Assembly (NCBI GenBank): GCA_902761755.1 | Contig: CACWLP010000005.1 | Coordinates: 37,352 to 101,351, forward strand | Length of the DNA: 64,000 nt | Source of the DNA: an uncultured Eubacteriales bacterium | GTDB taxonomy: Bacteria > Bacillota > Clostridia > Christensenellales > Aristaeellaceae | Direction of reading: 5' to 3' | Shown here: piece after piece, positions 19,451 through 27,949 of the stretch | How the letters are laid out: every line of letters begins with the position of its first letter | How positions within the stretch are numbered: position 1 is the stretch's first letter | Notes under the pieces: generated by a model | What the model saw: only the letters and a program-made list of their open reading frames with translations | Told to the model about the DNA's origin: nothing | Databases searched by the model: none | Position numbers and translations under genes: made by a program

Positions 19451-19885
19451 TCATTTGCTTTTTTCTTTCAGCGCCTTGCAGATCTTCTTCTGCACGGGCA
19501 GCCGCTCCCAACGCCGGTATCGGCCCGTATACTCCAGGCTCACGGCGGCGGCGGCGTCCCGGGACAGGAAAGCAATCAAAGGAAGGGCGTGCCGCTCCAT
19601 GGCCCGGAGCATCCACTGGGCGGCCTCGGGCCAGGTATTCATATCGTCCCGGAGCAGCAGCAGCCGCACCATCCGCTCCGCGGTTTCAGAGGGCGGCTGC
19701 GCGGCGCACAGGCCCTCCGCTGCCAGGCGCACCTTTTCATCCGCACGCCCGTGGCAGGGATCGTCCTGCAGCGAATGGCCGAAGCCGAACAGCCCATCCG
19801 TGGGCTTGCGTTTCTTTTCGCATTCCTCCAGCTCCCTCCGGTACTCCCGGAAGGCCTGCTCCGCCTGGGCGAAAAACGTTTCCAT
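19451..19885 (-). CDS. hypothetical protein, helical, 144 residues
   Basis: I do not recognise this protein. It is soluble, rich in Glu, Arg and Ala and predicted mostly helical, with no signal peptide or membrane segment; the C-terminus is basic (KKICKALKEKSK). AAAGGAG lies 8 nt before the ATG, which supports expression. It sits 28 nt after the small membrane protein gene and before the operon terminator, so it is probably the last gene of the sugar ABC transcript. Its role, if linked to sugar uptake, is unknown. Confidence 0.7.
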   Translation of the reverse strand: METFFAQAEQAFREYRRELEECEKKRKPTDGLFGFGHSLQDDPCHGRADEKVRLAAEGLCAAQPPSETAERMVRLLLLRDDMNTWPEAAQWMLRAMERHALPLIAFLSRDAAAAVSLEYTGRYRRWERLPVQKKICKALKEKSK

Positions 19886-19913
19886 CGAGGCTCTCCTTTA
19901 CGTCGAAGGGATA

Positions 19914-20162
19914 TTATTTGATCCCGTCCTCATCGTCCTTGTGGGGCGCCTCCCGGGTATTCCCGCTCTTCCGCCAAAGCGTGAATGCATAATACCCGAT
20001 GGCAGCCGCGGCGATCACGAACAGCGCGATGAACCCAAACCGCACGATGGGGGCCATGGTGGTATTCGGGTCTGCCCGGCCCTTGAGGAGCTCATAGGCG
20101 AGATACAATAAATACGCCGCCGCAATGCCCATCAGGCTGGCCCGGCTCTTTCCCTGATTCAA
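19914..20162 (-). CDS. small two-helix membrane protein at the end of the sugar ABC operon
   Basis: From a TTG start at 20162 the product has 82 residues with two hydrophobic segments (MGIAAAYLLYLAYELL and FGFIALFVIAAAAIGYYAF) and a charged acidic tail. The TTG is chosen because AAAGGATG lies about 8 nt upstream; the frame stays open to 20237 but that part would be read through a strong hairpin. An ATG at 20132 is a possible alternative. Genes of this kind behind permeases may be accessory, but no function is known to me. Confidence 0.6.
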   Translation of the reverse strand: MNQGKSRASLMGIAAAYLLYLAYELLKGRADPNTTMAPIVRFGFIALFVIAAAAIGYYAFTLWRKSGNTREAPHKDDEDGIK

Positions 20163-20187
20163 ACCGCCACATCCTTTCACGGACAGA

Positions 20188-20211
20188 CCCCCGCGGCCGG
20201 CGCCGCGGGGG
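20188..20211. repeat. intercistronic 10-bp hairpin after the second permease
   Basis: CCCCCGCGGC and GCCGCGGGGG arms around a 4-nt GC loop, with no T run on the minus strand. It probably blocks 3' exonucleases or lowers expression of the two trailing genes. Confidence 0.65.
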
Positions 20212-20233
20212 AGAAAAATCGCAGGCAGAAAGA

Positions 20234-21436
20234 TCACTTCTGCTTTTTCTTGGACAGGATATCGAACACCACGGCGGCCAGCAGCACGAAGCCCTTGACG
20301 ATGTACTGGAAGTGCTGGTCCAGCTTGACCGCGATCATGCCCAGGTTGATGACGCCGATGAGGGTTGCGCCGATGACCATGCCGATGATGGTGCCCGCTC
20401 CGCCGCTGGCGGATACGCCGCCCACCACGCAGGCAGCAATGGCGTCCATCTCATAGTTCAATCCGGCGTTGGACATAGCGGTCTGGAAGCGCGCCATGTT
20501 GATCATGGTAGCCAGGGTGGTCAGGATCGCCATGTTCAGATAAGCCAGGAACATGATCCGGCGGGTATTGACGCCGGAGAGGCGCGCGGCCTCCATGTTG
20601 CTGCCCACCACATAGAAATGACGGCCGATGGTGGTTTTGCTGGTGATGAAGTAGTAAATCAGAATGATGCCAACCACCCACAGCAGCGGCGCCGGGAGGC
20701 CCTTGTCCATGGCCAGCTGGCTCATCAGCAGGATGATGCCGGCGGCGCCGAGGCCGGCCTTGAGATAAGTCATGTACATGGGCTCCACGGAATAGCCCTT
20801 CTCTATCCGCTTTTTCCGGCTGAAGAACAGCAGGAAGACCACCGCGCCGGCCGCCAGCAGACCGATGACAAGGCATGGCCAGTTAAAGCCCTCAGTCGGG
20901 AAGAGAACGCCCTTGTAGAAGATCTGCAGGAAGGATTCCGGCAGGTAGGCGATGGACTTCGTATCCGAATTGGCCCAGTTCAGAAGCGCCGTTCCCAGGC
21001 CGCGGAAGGCCAGGAAGAAGGTCAGCGTCGCGATCCACGGCGGAATCCGGACATAGGCAATCAGGAAACCCAGCAGCGAACCGTAGGCAAAGCCGATGGC
21101 CAGCATCATCAGGATGGACAGGGGTACGCCCAGATCCAGAACGTGAATCGGGAGTTCCAGCGTGCCTTTGTTGGTGGACATGAAGAAGGCGCCCAGCGCA
21201 CCGAACATGCAGACCGTGGAACCGCAGCTCAGGTCAATGTTGCCGCCGGTCAGCATGCACATCAGCATGCCTGTGCCGAGGATGAAGACATAAGCGTTAT
21301 TCTGTACCAGATCGGTGAAGGTGTTCGCGCTGAAAAACCCGCCGTGGGTGAGGATCACAAACAGCACAAACACAAGAACCAGGACAATGAGCATGACGTT
21401 CTTTTTCAGAACGGCAAGGATCGATTTGCTTTCCAT
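20234..21436 (-). CDS. sugar ABC transporter permease (GguB/XylH-like), second copy
   Basis: This 400-residue inner-membrane permease of the ribose/xylose (CUT2) class has about ten hydrophobic segments. The CUT2 motifs GGNIDLSCGSTVCMFGALGA and the C-terminal EMDAIAACVVGGVSASGGAG, which carries the EMDAIAA contact for the ATPase, are present. It is a paralogue of the preceding permease (21459-22796), so the complex is probably a heterodimer, unlike most CUT2 systems with two identical subunits. AAGGAGG lies 9 nt before the ATG. Confidence 0.9.
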   Translation of the reverse strand: MESKSILAVLKKNVMLIVLVLVFVLFVILTHGGFFSANTFTDLVQNNAYVFILGTGMLMCMLTGGNIDLSCGSTVCMFGALGAFFMSTNKGTLELPIHVLDLGVPLSILMMLAIGFAYGSLLGFLIAYVRIPPWIATLTFFLAFRGLGTALLNWANSDTKSIAYLPESFLQIFYKGVLFPTEGFNWPCLVIGLLAAGAVVFLLFFSRKKRIEKGYSVEPMYMTYLKAGLGAAGIILLMSQLAMDKGLPAPLLWVVGIILIYYFITSKTTIGRHFYVVGSNMEAARLSGVNTRRIMFLAYLNMAILTTLATMINMARFQTAMSNAGLNYEMDAIAACVVGGVSASGGAGTIIGMVIGATLIGVINLGMIAVKLDQHFQYIVKGFVLLAAVVFDILSKKKQK

Positions 21437-21458
21437 TATTCTGTCCCTCCTTCCTGTG

Positions 21459-22796
21459 TCAGCGCTTGCGCCGCTTCGAAAGCACGTCGAACAGCACGGC
21501 CGCCAGCAGAACGAGGCCCTTGACCACTTTCTTGTAGGGGTCTTCCACGCCGTTCAAATCCATGCCCTTGTTGATGACGCCCATCAGGATGGCGCCGATG
21601 ATCATACCGGACACTTTGCCGGTGCCGCCGTAGGCGGACGCACCGCCGATGAAGCACGCGGCGATGGCGTCCATCTCGTAACCTTCGCCGTATTTGGGGT
21701 CAATGCCCTTGTTGAGGCCCGCCGTCAGAGCGCCCGCCAGGCCGGCCAGCAGGCCGATGTTGGCATAGGCGAACCAGTATACGTTCCGGGTCTTGATGCC
21801 GGAGAGCGCGGTGGCCTTTTCATTGCCGCCCACAGCGTACAGGTGACGGCCCATGGCGGTCCGGTTGGTGATGTAGGCGTATACGCCCAGCACCAGGAGA
21901 ATCCAAACCAGCACCATCGGGAAGCCCTTGTAGTAGCTCAGGGCAAGGCTCAGCCAGACGATAGCAAGGGTGATAATCACGGTGGTGACGATCTGCCCCG
22001 GGATGGACTGCTTGATGCCCATCTTTTTTTGCACGATGATCTTGCGGATCATCAGCGCAATGAAAATCAGCGCAGCGATCAGGCCGATCAGGAAGCTGAT
22101 GACATCGAAATTTTTTGTGTTGTTGACGCCGAACAGGAACGATTTGAACAGCGAATTTTCGCCGGTGAAGGTTTTCTCCGCATTGGCGATCCAGCCGTCT
22201 TTCGCCGACTGTTCCAGGGCCGGGAACCAGCCCTTGAGAACCGAGGACACATAGCTGTTGTTGTAGCTGCCGAAATACTTGATGAACGCGGAATCCTTGT
22301 CGATCATGCCGACGTGGGATTCGCCCCGCATGATCCAGGAAGCAATGCCGCGGTACGCGTAAAAGCCCGACAGCGTCGCGATGAACGCCGGCACCCGGAT
22401 CTTGGCGATCCAGAAGCCCTGGAACACGCCGATGGCCAGGCCGATGCCCATCATGGCCAGCACAGCCAGCCACATGTTCATTTTGGCTTCCAGCATGATG
22501 CAGCCCACCGCGCCGGCCAGACACACCACCGCGCCGACGGAAAGGTCGATGTTGCCGCCGGTCAGGATGCACATCAGCATACCGGTCGCCAGGATGAAGA
22601 CGTAGGTATTCGCCGTGATCAGGCTCGTCAGATTCTTGTTGGAAAGGATGCTGTTCTTGGGGTCCACCAGGACGCCGAAGGCGATGACCACCGCCACCAG
22701 CGCGAGGACCATGGTATATTTACGCAGAAAGTTGCCCACCTTCGGGCCAAAGCTGAACGATTCTTTCAGCGGGGACTTTTTTACTTGCTCACTCAT
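21459..22796 (-). CDS. sugar ABC transporter permease (GguB-like), first copy
   Basis: This 445-residue CUT2 permease has GGNIDLSVGAVVCLAGAVG and EMDAIAACFIGGASAYGGTG. Compared with typical members it has a large insert of about 100 residues (roughly 165-270) with a soluble loop between membrane segments, as in multiple-monosaccharide permeases of the GguB type. The ATG at 22796 is preferred over the GTG at 22802, because AAGGGGGG is then about 7 nt upstream. It starts 2 nt after the ATPase stop. Confidence 0.9.
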   Translation of the reverse strand: MSEQVKKSPLKESFSFGPKVGNFLRKYTMVLALVAVVIAFGVLVDPKNSILSNKNLTSLITANTYVFILATGMLMCILTGGNIDLSVGAVVCLAGAVGCIMLEAKMNMWLAVLAMMGIGLAIGVFQGFWIAKIRVPAFIATLSGFYAYRGIASWIMRGESHVGMIDKDSAFIKYFGSYNNSYVSSVLKGWFPALEQSAKDGWIANAEKTFTGENSLFKSFLFGVNNTKNFDVISFLIGLIAALIFIALMIRKIIVQKKMGIKQSIPGQIVTTVIITLAIVWLSLALSYYKGFPMVLVWILLVLGVYAYITNRTAMGRHLYAVGGNEKATALSGIKTRNVYWFAYANIGLLAGLAGALTAGLNKGIDPKYGEGYEMDAIAACFIGGASAYGGTGKVSGMIIGAILMGVINKGMDLNGVEDPYKKVVKGLVLLAAVLFDVLSKRRKR

Positions 22797-22798
22797 CG

Positions 22799-24343
22799 TC
22801 ACGCCCCCCTTCCGGATCGGATGATCGCTGCCATGATGCTCTCCTGGGACGCCTCCGAAGCCTTGACCTCGTCGATGATTTTGCCTTCGTTCATGACATA
22901 GACGCGGTCGCTCATGTTCAGCACCTCGGGAAGCTCGGAAGAGATCATCACGATGCTCTTGCCCGCCGCGGCCAGGTCGTTAATGATGCAGTAGATCTCA
23001 TACTTGGCGCCCACGTCGATGCCGCGGGTCGGCTCGTCCAGCAGCAGAATATCCGGCTCGGCAAACATCCATTTGGCCAGCAGCACCTTCTGCTGGTTGC
23101 CGCCGGACAGGTTGCCCACCAGCTGTTCCACGGAGGGCGTCTTGATCTGCAGCTTGCCGCGGTATTTCTCCGCAGCCGCAAACTCCTTGTCCCCGTCGAT
23201 GACGGTGTGGCTGGAGACGGCGCCGAGATTGGCCAGCGTCGTGTTGACCGTGATTGATTTACTCAGGATCAGGCCGTTGCCCTTGCGGTCCTCGGTAACG
23301 TAGGCGATCTTGTGCTTGATGGCGTCCGCAACGCTCTTGCGCATCCTGATGGGCTTCCCGTCAAGCTCCAGCTCGCCGGAGAAGCCGACGCCGTAGCTCT
23401 GACCGAAAATGCTCATGGCCAGCTCTGTCCGCCCGGCGCCCATCAGCCCGTAAATGCCGATGACCTCGCCCGCGCGGACATATACCGATACGTCATCCAC
23501 CACCTTGCGCTCCGGGTAAAGCGGGTGGCGCACCGTCCAGTGGCGGACCGCCATCTTGACGTCCCCGGGAACAACGTGGGTGCGCTTGGGGAAACGGTTG
23601 GTGATCTCGCGGCCAACCATGCCCTTGATGATCCGCTCTTCGCTGACCGGCTCCGTGCCATGGTTGTCGATGGTCTCGATGGTGGCGCCGTCGCGAATGA
23701 CCGTAATCTTATCCGCCACATAGGACACTTCGTTCAGCTTATGGGTAATGATGATCATGGTCATTCCCTGCTTCTTGAAGCTGAGCATAAGGTCCAGCAG
23801 TGCGCGGGAGTCTTCTTCGTTCAAAGACGAGGTCGGCTCGTCCAGAATCAGCAGCCTGGCCTTCTTGGCCAGCGCCTTTGCGATTTCGACCAGCTGCTGC
23901 TTGCCGGTGCCGATCGTCTTGATCTGCTCCTTGGAGCTCTCCGTGAGGCCTACCATTTTCAGGTATTTATCGGCCTCCGCGTAGGTCTTGTTCCAGTTGA
24001 TGGCGAACTTGTGCCCCTGCTCATTGCCGAGGAACATGTTTTCGCCGATGGTCATCTCCGGCACCAGGGCCAGTTCCTGGTGAATGATGACGATGCCTTT
24101 TCTCTCGGAATCCTTGATCTTTGAAAACTTGCAGACTTCTCCGTCGTAGACGATTTCTCCCTCATACGTCCCATGGGGATAGATCCCGCTCAGCACGTTC
24201 ATCAGGGTAGACTTTCCCGCGCCGTTCTCACCGACCAGCGCGTGGATCTCGCCTTCTTCCACCTGCAGATTCACGTTGTCAAGCGCTTTGACGCCCGGAA
24301 AAGTCTTGGTGATGTTTCTCATCTCAAGCAGAATCTTGCCCAT
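22799..24343 (-). CDS. sugar ABC transporter ATP-binding protein (GguA/MglA/XylG-like)
   Basis: This 514-residue cytoplasmic ATPase has two fused ABC domains. The first has Walker [10 protein letters not shown] and signature GTGKQQL in place of LSGGQ, with Walker [14 protein letters not shown]. The second has a degenerate P-loop (GLMGAGRTE) and [14 protein letters not shown] with [17 protein letters not shown]. This asymmetry is normal for CUT2 importers. It powers uptake through the two downstream permeases. GGGAGGAACGCC precedes the ATG. Confidence 0.94.
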   Translation of the reverse strand: MGKILLEMRNITKTFPGVKALDNVNLQVEEGEIHALVGENGAGKSTLMNVLSGIYPHGTYEGEIVYDGEVCKFSKIKDSERKGIVIIHQELALVPEMTIGENMFLGNEQGHKFAINWNKTYAEADKYLKMVGLTESSKEQIKTIGTGKQQLVEIAKALAKKARLLILDEPTSSLNEEDSRALLDLMLSFKKQGMTMIIITHKLNEVSYVADKITVIRDGATIETIDNHGTEPVSEERIIKGMVGREITNRFPKRTHVVPGDVKMAVRHWTVRHPLYPERKVVDDVSVYVRAGEVIGIYGLMGAGRTELAMSIFGQSYGVGFSGELELDGKPIRMRKSVADAIKHKIAYVTEDRKGNGLILSKSITVNTTLANLGAVSSHTVIDGDKEFAAAEKYRGKLQIKTPSVEQLVGNLSGGNQQKVLLAKWMFAEPDILLLDEPTRGIDVGAKYEIYCIINDLAAAGKSIVMISSELPEVLNMSDRVYVMNEGKIIDEVKASEASQESIMAAIIRSGRGA

Positions 24344-24395
24344 GGCGTTCCTCCCGCTTTCCTTAAAGATGGGAACCGATGCCCTCTTCTGAAAC

Positions 24396-24424
24396 GATGC
24401 AGGTGAGCATGGCCCACCTGCATC
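24396..24424. repeat. intercistronic hairpin between binding protein and ATPase genes
   Basis: GATGCAGGTG and CACCTGCATC arms (10 bp) around a 9-nt loop, with a second GCCGG/CCGGC hairpin at 24436-24452. A stem behind the binding-protein gene commonly protects its message and lowers read-through, giving more binding protein than ATPase. Confidence 0.7.
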
Positions 24425-24462
24425 GCCTCAATGGTGCCGGTCAAAGGCCGGCGTTTGAATGA

Positions 24463-25506
24463 TTACTGCAGTTGATCAGCGGTGTAGTAGCCGGAATCGA
24501 TCAGCAGCTCGGAGTAGTTGTTCACGTCAGCGAACACGGGCACGCACAGGAAGGACGGAACGGTGATGACGCCGTTGTTGTAGGTCTCCAGGTCGTTCAC
24601 TTCCACTTCCTCGCCGTTGAGGAGCTGGGTAACCATCTTGACAACCTGAGCAGCCAGGGTGCGGGTGTCCTTGAACACGGACATGCTCTGCTCGCCGGCG
24701 ATCATCTTCTTGGTGTTGGCGATGTCGCAGTCCTGGCCGGTGATGATGGGCCATTCGCCGTCATAGTTGTCTTCCAAAGCATTGATGACGCCCAGGGCGG
24801 TGGAGTCGTTGGAGCACAGCCAGGCATCGATGTTGGAGCCGTCATCATAGAAAGCGATGATGCTGTTGGCGCGGTTCATGGCAGTCTCGGTCTTCCAGGC
24901 GGGAGTCGCAACTTCGGAGAAGTCGATCTGGCCGGACTTCACAACCAGCTTGCCGGAATCGATGTAGGGCTTCAGCACGTCGATAGCGCCCTGATAGAAA
25001 TAGCCCGCATTGTTGTCGCCGGGGTCGCCAGCGGTGATTTCCAGGTTGAAGGGGCCTTCCGCGTTTTCCAGATCCAGCTGGTCCTTGATGTAGGTGCCCT
25101 GGATGGTGCCGACGGCGTAGTTGTTGAAGGTGGCATAGTAGCTGACCCAGTCATGGGCCATCAGCAGACGGTCATACGCAATGACCGGAACGCCCTTTTC
25201 CTTGGCCAGATCCAGAGCGGAGCCCAGGGAGGTGCTGGTGATCGCGGCGATGATGACCACATCACAGCCGTTGTTGATCATGCTGGTCACCTGGTTCAGC
25301 TGAATCTGCTCATCGTTGGCGGCATACTGCAGGTCGACCACAAAGCCGGCATCTTCAAACATTTTCTGCATGTTTTCGCCGTCCTGGTTCCAGCGCTGCA
25401 GGTCCTTGGTGGGCATCGAAATGCCGACCTTCTGGCCTTCGGCCAGCGCGCCGAAGCTCGCGCACACCATCAGCAGGCACAGGAGCATTGCAAGGATTTT
25501 CTTCAT
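24463..25506 (-). CDS. sugar ABC transporter substrate-binding protein (ChvE-like)
   Basis: This 347-residue periplasmic-binding-protein fold (type 1) has a signal peptide and the family start KVGISMPTKDLQRWNQDGE, the hinge VIAYDRLLM and the LCSNDSTALGVINAL loop; ChvE-like proteins bind several monosaccharides including uronic acids. The signal ends in FGALA-EG, a signal peptidase I site; a Cys at residue 15 is preceded by LMV and does not form a lipobox, so the protein appears to be soluble. It leads the operon behind a consensus promoter. The exact sugar cannot be read. Confidence 0.9.
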   Translation of the reverse strand: MKKILAMLLCLLMVCASFGALAEGQKVGISMPTKDLQRWNQDGENMQKMFEDAGFVVDLQYAANDEQIQLNQVTSMINNGCDVVIIAAITSTSLGSALDLAKEKGVPVIAYDRLLMAHDWVSYYATFNNYAVGTIQGTYIKDQLDLENAEGPFNLEITAGDPGDNNAGYFYQGAIDVLKPYIDSGKLVVKSGQIDFSEVATPAWKTETAMNRANSIIAFYDDGSNIDAWLCSNDSTALGVINALEDNYDGEWPIITGQDCDIANTKKMIAGEQSMSVFKDTRTLAAQVVKMVTQLLNGEEVEVNDLETYNNGVITVPSFLCVPVFADVNNYSELLIDSGYYTADQLQ

Positions 25507-25533
25507 ACGGACACTCTCCTTTGATTATTATTC

Positions 25534-25556
25534 TGCGGACTGTTTTCCACTCCGCA
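25534..25556. promoter_or_regulatory. leader dyad of the sugar ABC operon
   Basis: TGCGGA and TCCGCA arms separated by 11 nt lie between the -10 box and the ribosome-binding site. It could be an operator near +15 to +40 or an mRNA 5' hairpin. Confidence 0.45.
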
Positions 25557-25569
25557 TTTGATTATTGTG

Positions 25570-25598
25570 ATTATAGCATTAACAAAATGGTTTGTCAA
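25570..25598 (-). promoter_or_regulatory. consensus sigma-A promoter of the sugar ABC operon
   Basis: On the minus strand TTGACA (25598-25593), 17 bp and TATAAT (25575-25570): a perfect match to consensus. Such strength implies control by a repressor rather than an activator. Confidence 0.88.
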
Positions 25599-25715
25599 GG
25601 GATAAAATGTACATTCCCTGCCCTTTCGGCAGGCCGCAAACCGCCGGGAAAAGCCGCCCCGGAACGCTTCTCCGCCCGTCCCCGCAGGCCCTCCCGGGCC
25701 GGGGAGGCGGCGCGG

Positions 25716-26609
25716 TTACCGGTTGCGATCCTTGATGGCCTTCACCAGGGAAAGAATGTCCCACACGATCAGCACCACGATGATGATGGCGAACGCGGTG
25801 GGCGACAGCTCGATGGTATGGAACAGGGTCATCACGCCCCGGCCGGAGCCGTACACCGTAGCGCCCCAGATGGCGATCAGAACGGTAAAGATGATGCCGA
25901 AAATGGCGCCGCGCAGGTTGTTCTTCTTCACCTGCTCCTGCTGCGCTTCCCGGGCGTACTCGGCCTGCTGCTCGGCGATTTCCTTCTCCCGGGCCCGCTC
26001 GTCCACCCGCTGCTGCTCCTCTTCGGTCAGTTCCTTCCCGCTTTCCACCAGGCGGGTGATCTCCTCGTCCTTCTGCTTTTCCTTCTGCTGGTATTCGTCG
26101 GCGATGGGCTTGAGGGCGGTGGTGGCGCAGGCGCAGCGATTGATCCGCTTCCTGTTTTTCAGCAGCAGGATCAGCCCCACATACGGCACCATCTGCGCCA
26201 CGACTGCTCCGTAAGCGTTGTTATGGCTGTTGAAGCGGGTCTTGGCCATCAGGATGCAGCCGGCGATCATGGCGATGATCCAGCCCACCATGCCCAGGCT
26301 CAGCCCGATGAAAATGGGGCTGTCCCCCTTCGTCTGCGATCCCAGCACGATGGGCAGCACGATAGCCAGAATCAGCATCAGATTGCCCAGCAGCGCAAAG
26401 AACCAGCATTTTGTGGGGATCTTCCCTTTCTCCGCGCCGCAGTCGTCGCAGGCGTAGAGGGTGAATTCGTTGGCGAAGGTGGTGTCGACAGCGCCGGTGT
26501 AGCTTTTGGTCTTCGCCTTATTCTCCCCTGCGGGCACAAACACCGCGGCGGAGCACTCCTTTTCCTGATTGCAGATGCTGCAATTTCTGGTGATCCGGTA
26601 CTCGTTCAT
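25716..26609 (-). CDS. membrane protein with N-terminal zinc ribbon and central coiled coil
   Basis: I do not recognise a family. The 297-residue product starts with a Cys-rich part (CSICNQEKEC, then CDDCG) that looks like a zinc ribbon. Two membrane segments follow (about 65-90 and 95-120), then a highly charged region rich in Glu, Gln and Lys (about 165-230, probably coiled coil), and two C-terminal membrane segments (about 230-290). AAAGGAGAGG lies before the ATG. It stands alone between the sugar operon and two secreted proteins. Confidence 0.75.
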   Translation of the reverse strand: MNEYRITRNCSICNQEKECSAAVFVPAGENKAKTKSYTGAVDTTFANEFTLYACDDCGAEKGKIPTKCWFFALLGNLMLILAIVLPIVLGSQTKGDSPIFIGLSLGMVGWIIAMIAGCILMAKTRFNSHNNAYGAVVAQMVPYVGLILLLKNRKRINRCACATTALKPIADEYQQKEKQKDEEITRLVESGKELTEEEQQRVDERAREKEIAEQQAEYAREAQQEQVKKNNLRGAIFGIIFTVLIAIWGATVYGSGRGVMTLFHTIELSPTAFAIIIVVLIVWDILSLVKAIKDRNR

Positions 26610-26710
26610 GGTATCCTCTCCTTTTTCTTTTGAATCTTTTATCCGCGGCCCGGCCGCCTGCCCCGACGGGCGGGCTGCCCAGCCTGCGAGGGGTTCCCCC
26701 GCCGTCCTGC

Positions 26711-27928
26711 TTACTGCTCGTTCTGGGTGAGGGGATAGGCCTGCAGCATATCCCGGAGCGTGTCTTCGTCGTAATACAGCGCTGCCAGCGTCAGCCGGTC
26801 GATCCAGCCGGTTTCCTTCAGCCCGTAATCCGCCTGCAGCTTTTTCACGGCGTTCGCCGTGTCCAGGTCATAAATCCCCGCCGCTTCGCCCTGCAGCAGG
26901 CCCCGGGCGATCAGCGCCTGACGGACCGCGCGCGCCCCGGTCCCATCGCTGCGGATCGCCGCCGTATAGCCGTACCACTGCATGATGGTTTTCACGAACC
27001 GGGAAAGCTCCTCCGTCCCCTTGAAATCAGGCGGATCTTCCCAGAATTTCCCGCTCCCGGAAACGCTCACCGACCGCGGGGGCGTCCTGAGCAGGCTGAC
27101 GGAACATTCCACCCCGGGATTGGACAGGGAATAGGCGGTCCATTCCACCTGGCAGGAGTATCCTTCGGCGGTGATGCCGGCCCCGCTGTACTTGCCGGAA
27201 TACAGATATTTCATCCGCACCGACACCAGGATATCCGCTTCATCCGGATCGTCCGTAAAGCGCAGCGTGCCCCGGGATTCGTCCACGATGTCCCCCGCCC
27301 ATTCCTTCAGGTAATCGCTCAGCGGCGCTGCGATGCCTTTTTTATTCACCGGATACATGCCGTCCCGGTTGATGCCGATCTCGCATTCGTCGTGGGTGAT
27401 CATATAGGCGGTCAGGGGCGCAGGATGCGCCGGAACGTACAGATCCCCCGGGTTTTCCAGGCCGTATCTTTCCGCAAGCTGCCAGGCAGGCATGAATCCG
27501 GCAGCGGCGGTTTCCCCGTCCTGCTCTGTGAGAAGATAGTCGGAATCCGGGTCCTGCCAGAACAGCTTCCGTTTTTCTTTCTTGCCCGGGTAATACAGGA
27601 ACACCGCGTCCGGTTTCGTGCCGTCGAATTTCTCGTTCCGGAACCAGTAGGTGCATTTCCCGTCCGCACCGGTGTCCACGCTGTCGGCGCGGTATGTTTT
27701 CCCCTTGAGGAAAACGGCAGCTTCCATCATGGGGCAGTTTTCGCCAAAGCCCGAGATCACCACGGCGATCCCGCCGGGATCCGTCTGGATGCTTTCCAGC
27801 TTCAGGCAGTATACGCCGTCGTTCGTTCTGAACGCCCAAATCCCGTCGGCCGCGTCCTGCGCCCGGGCAGGGGCGCAGCAGCTCAGCAGGACCAGCGCGG
27901 CAAGGCATGCCAGGATTTTTCTGTACAT
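26711..27928 (-). CDS. secreted protein with C-terminal peptidoglycan-binding domain
   Basis: The 405-residue product has a signal peptide (ending near ARAQ, residue 23). The C-terminal ~70 residues contain LDTANAVKKLQADYGLKETG, a peptidoglycan_binding_1 repeat found in cell-wall hydrolases and wall-attached proteins. The central part is beta-rich with no catalytic motif that I can see. It lies 21 nt after the next secreted protein gene on the same strand, so the two are probably co-transcribed; both would act outside the membrane, this one on the wall. Confidence 0.75.
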   Translation of the reverse strand: MYRKILACLAALVLLSCCAPARAQDAADGIWAFRTNDGVYCLKLESIQTDPGGIAVVISGFGENCPMMEAAVFLKGKTYRADSVDTGADGKCTYWFRNEKFDGTKPDAVFLYYPGKKEKRKLFWQDPDSDYLLTEQDGETAAAGFMPAWQLAERYGLENPGDLYVPAHPAPLTAYMITHDECEIGINRDGMYPVNKKGIAAPLSDYLKEWAGDIVDESRGTLRFTDDPDEADILVSVRMKYLYSGKYSGAGITAEGYSCQVEWTAYSLSNPGVECSVSLLRTPPRSVSVSGSGKFWEDPPDFKGTEELSRFVKTIMQWYGYTAAIRSDGTGARAVRQALIARGLLQGEAAGIYDLDTANAVKKLQADYGLKETGWIDRLTLAALYYDEDTLRDMLQAYPLTQNEQ

Positions 27929-27949
27929 TCCGTCCTCCCGATCCGTCCG

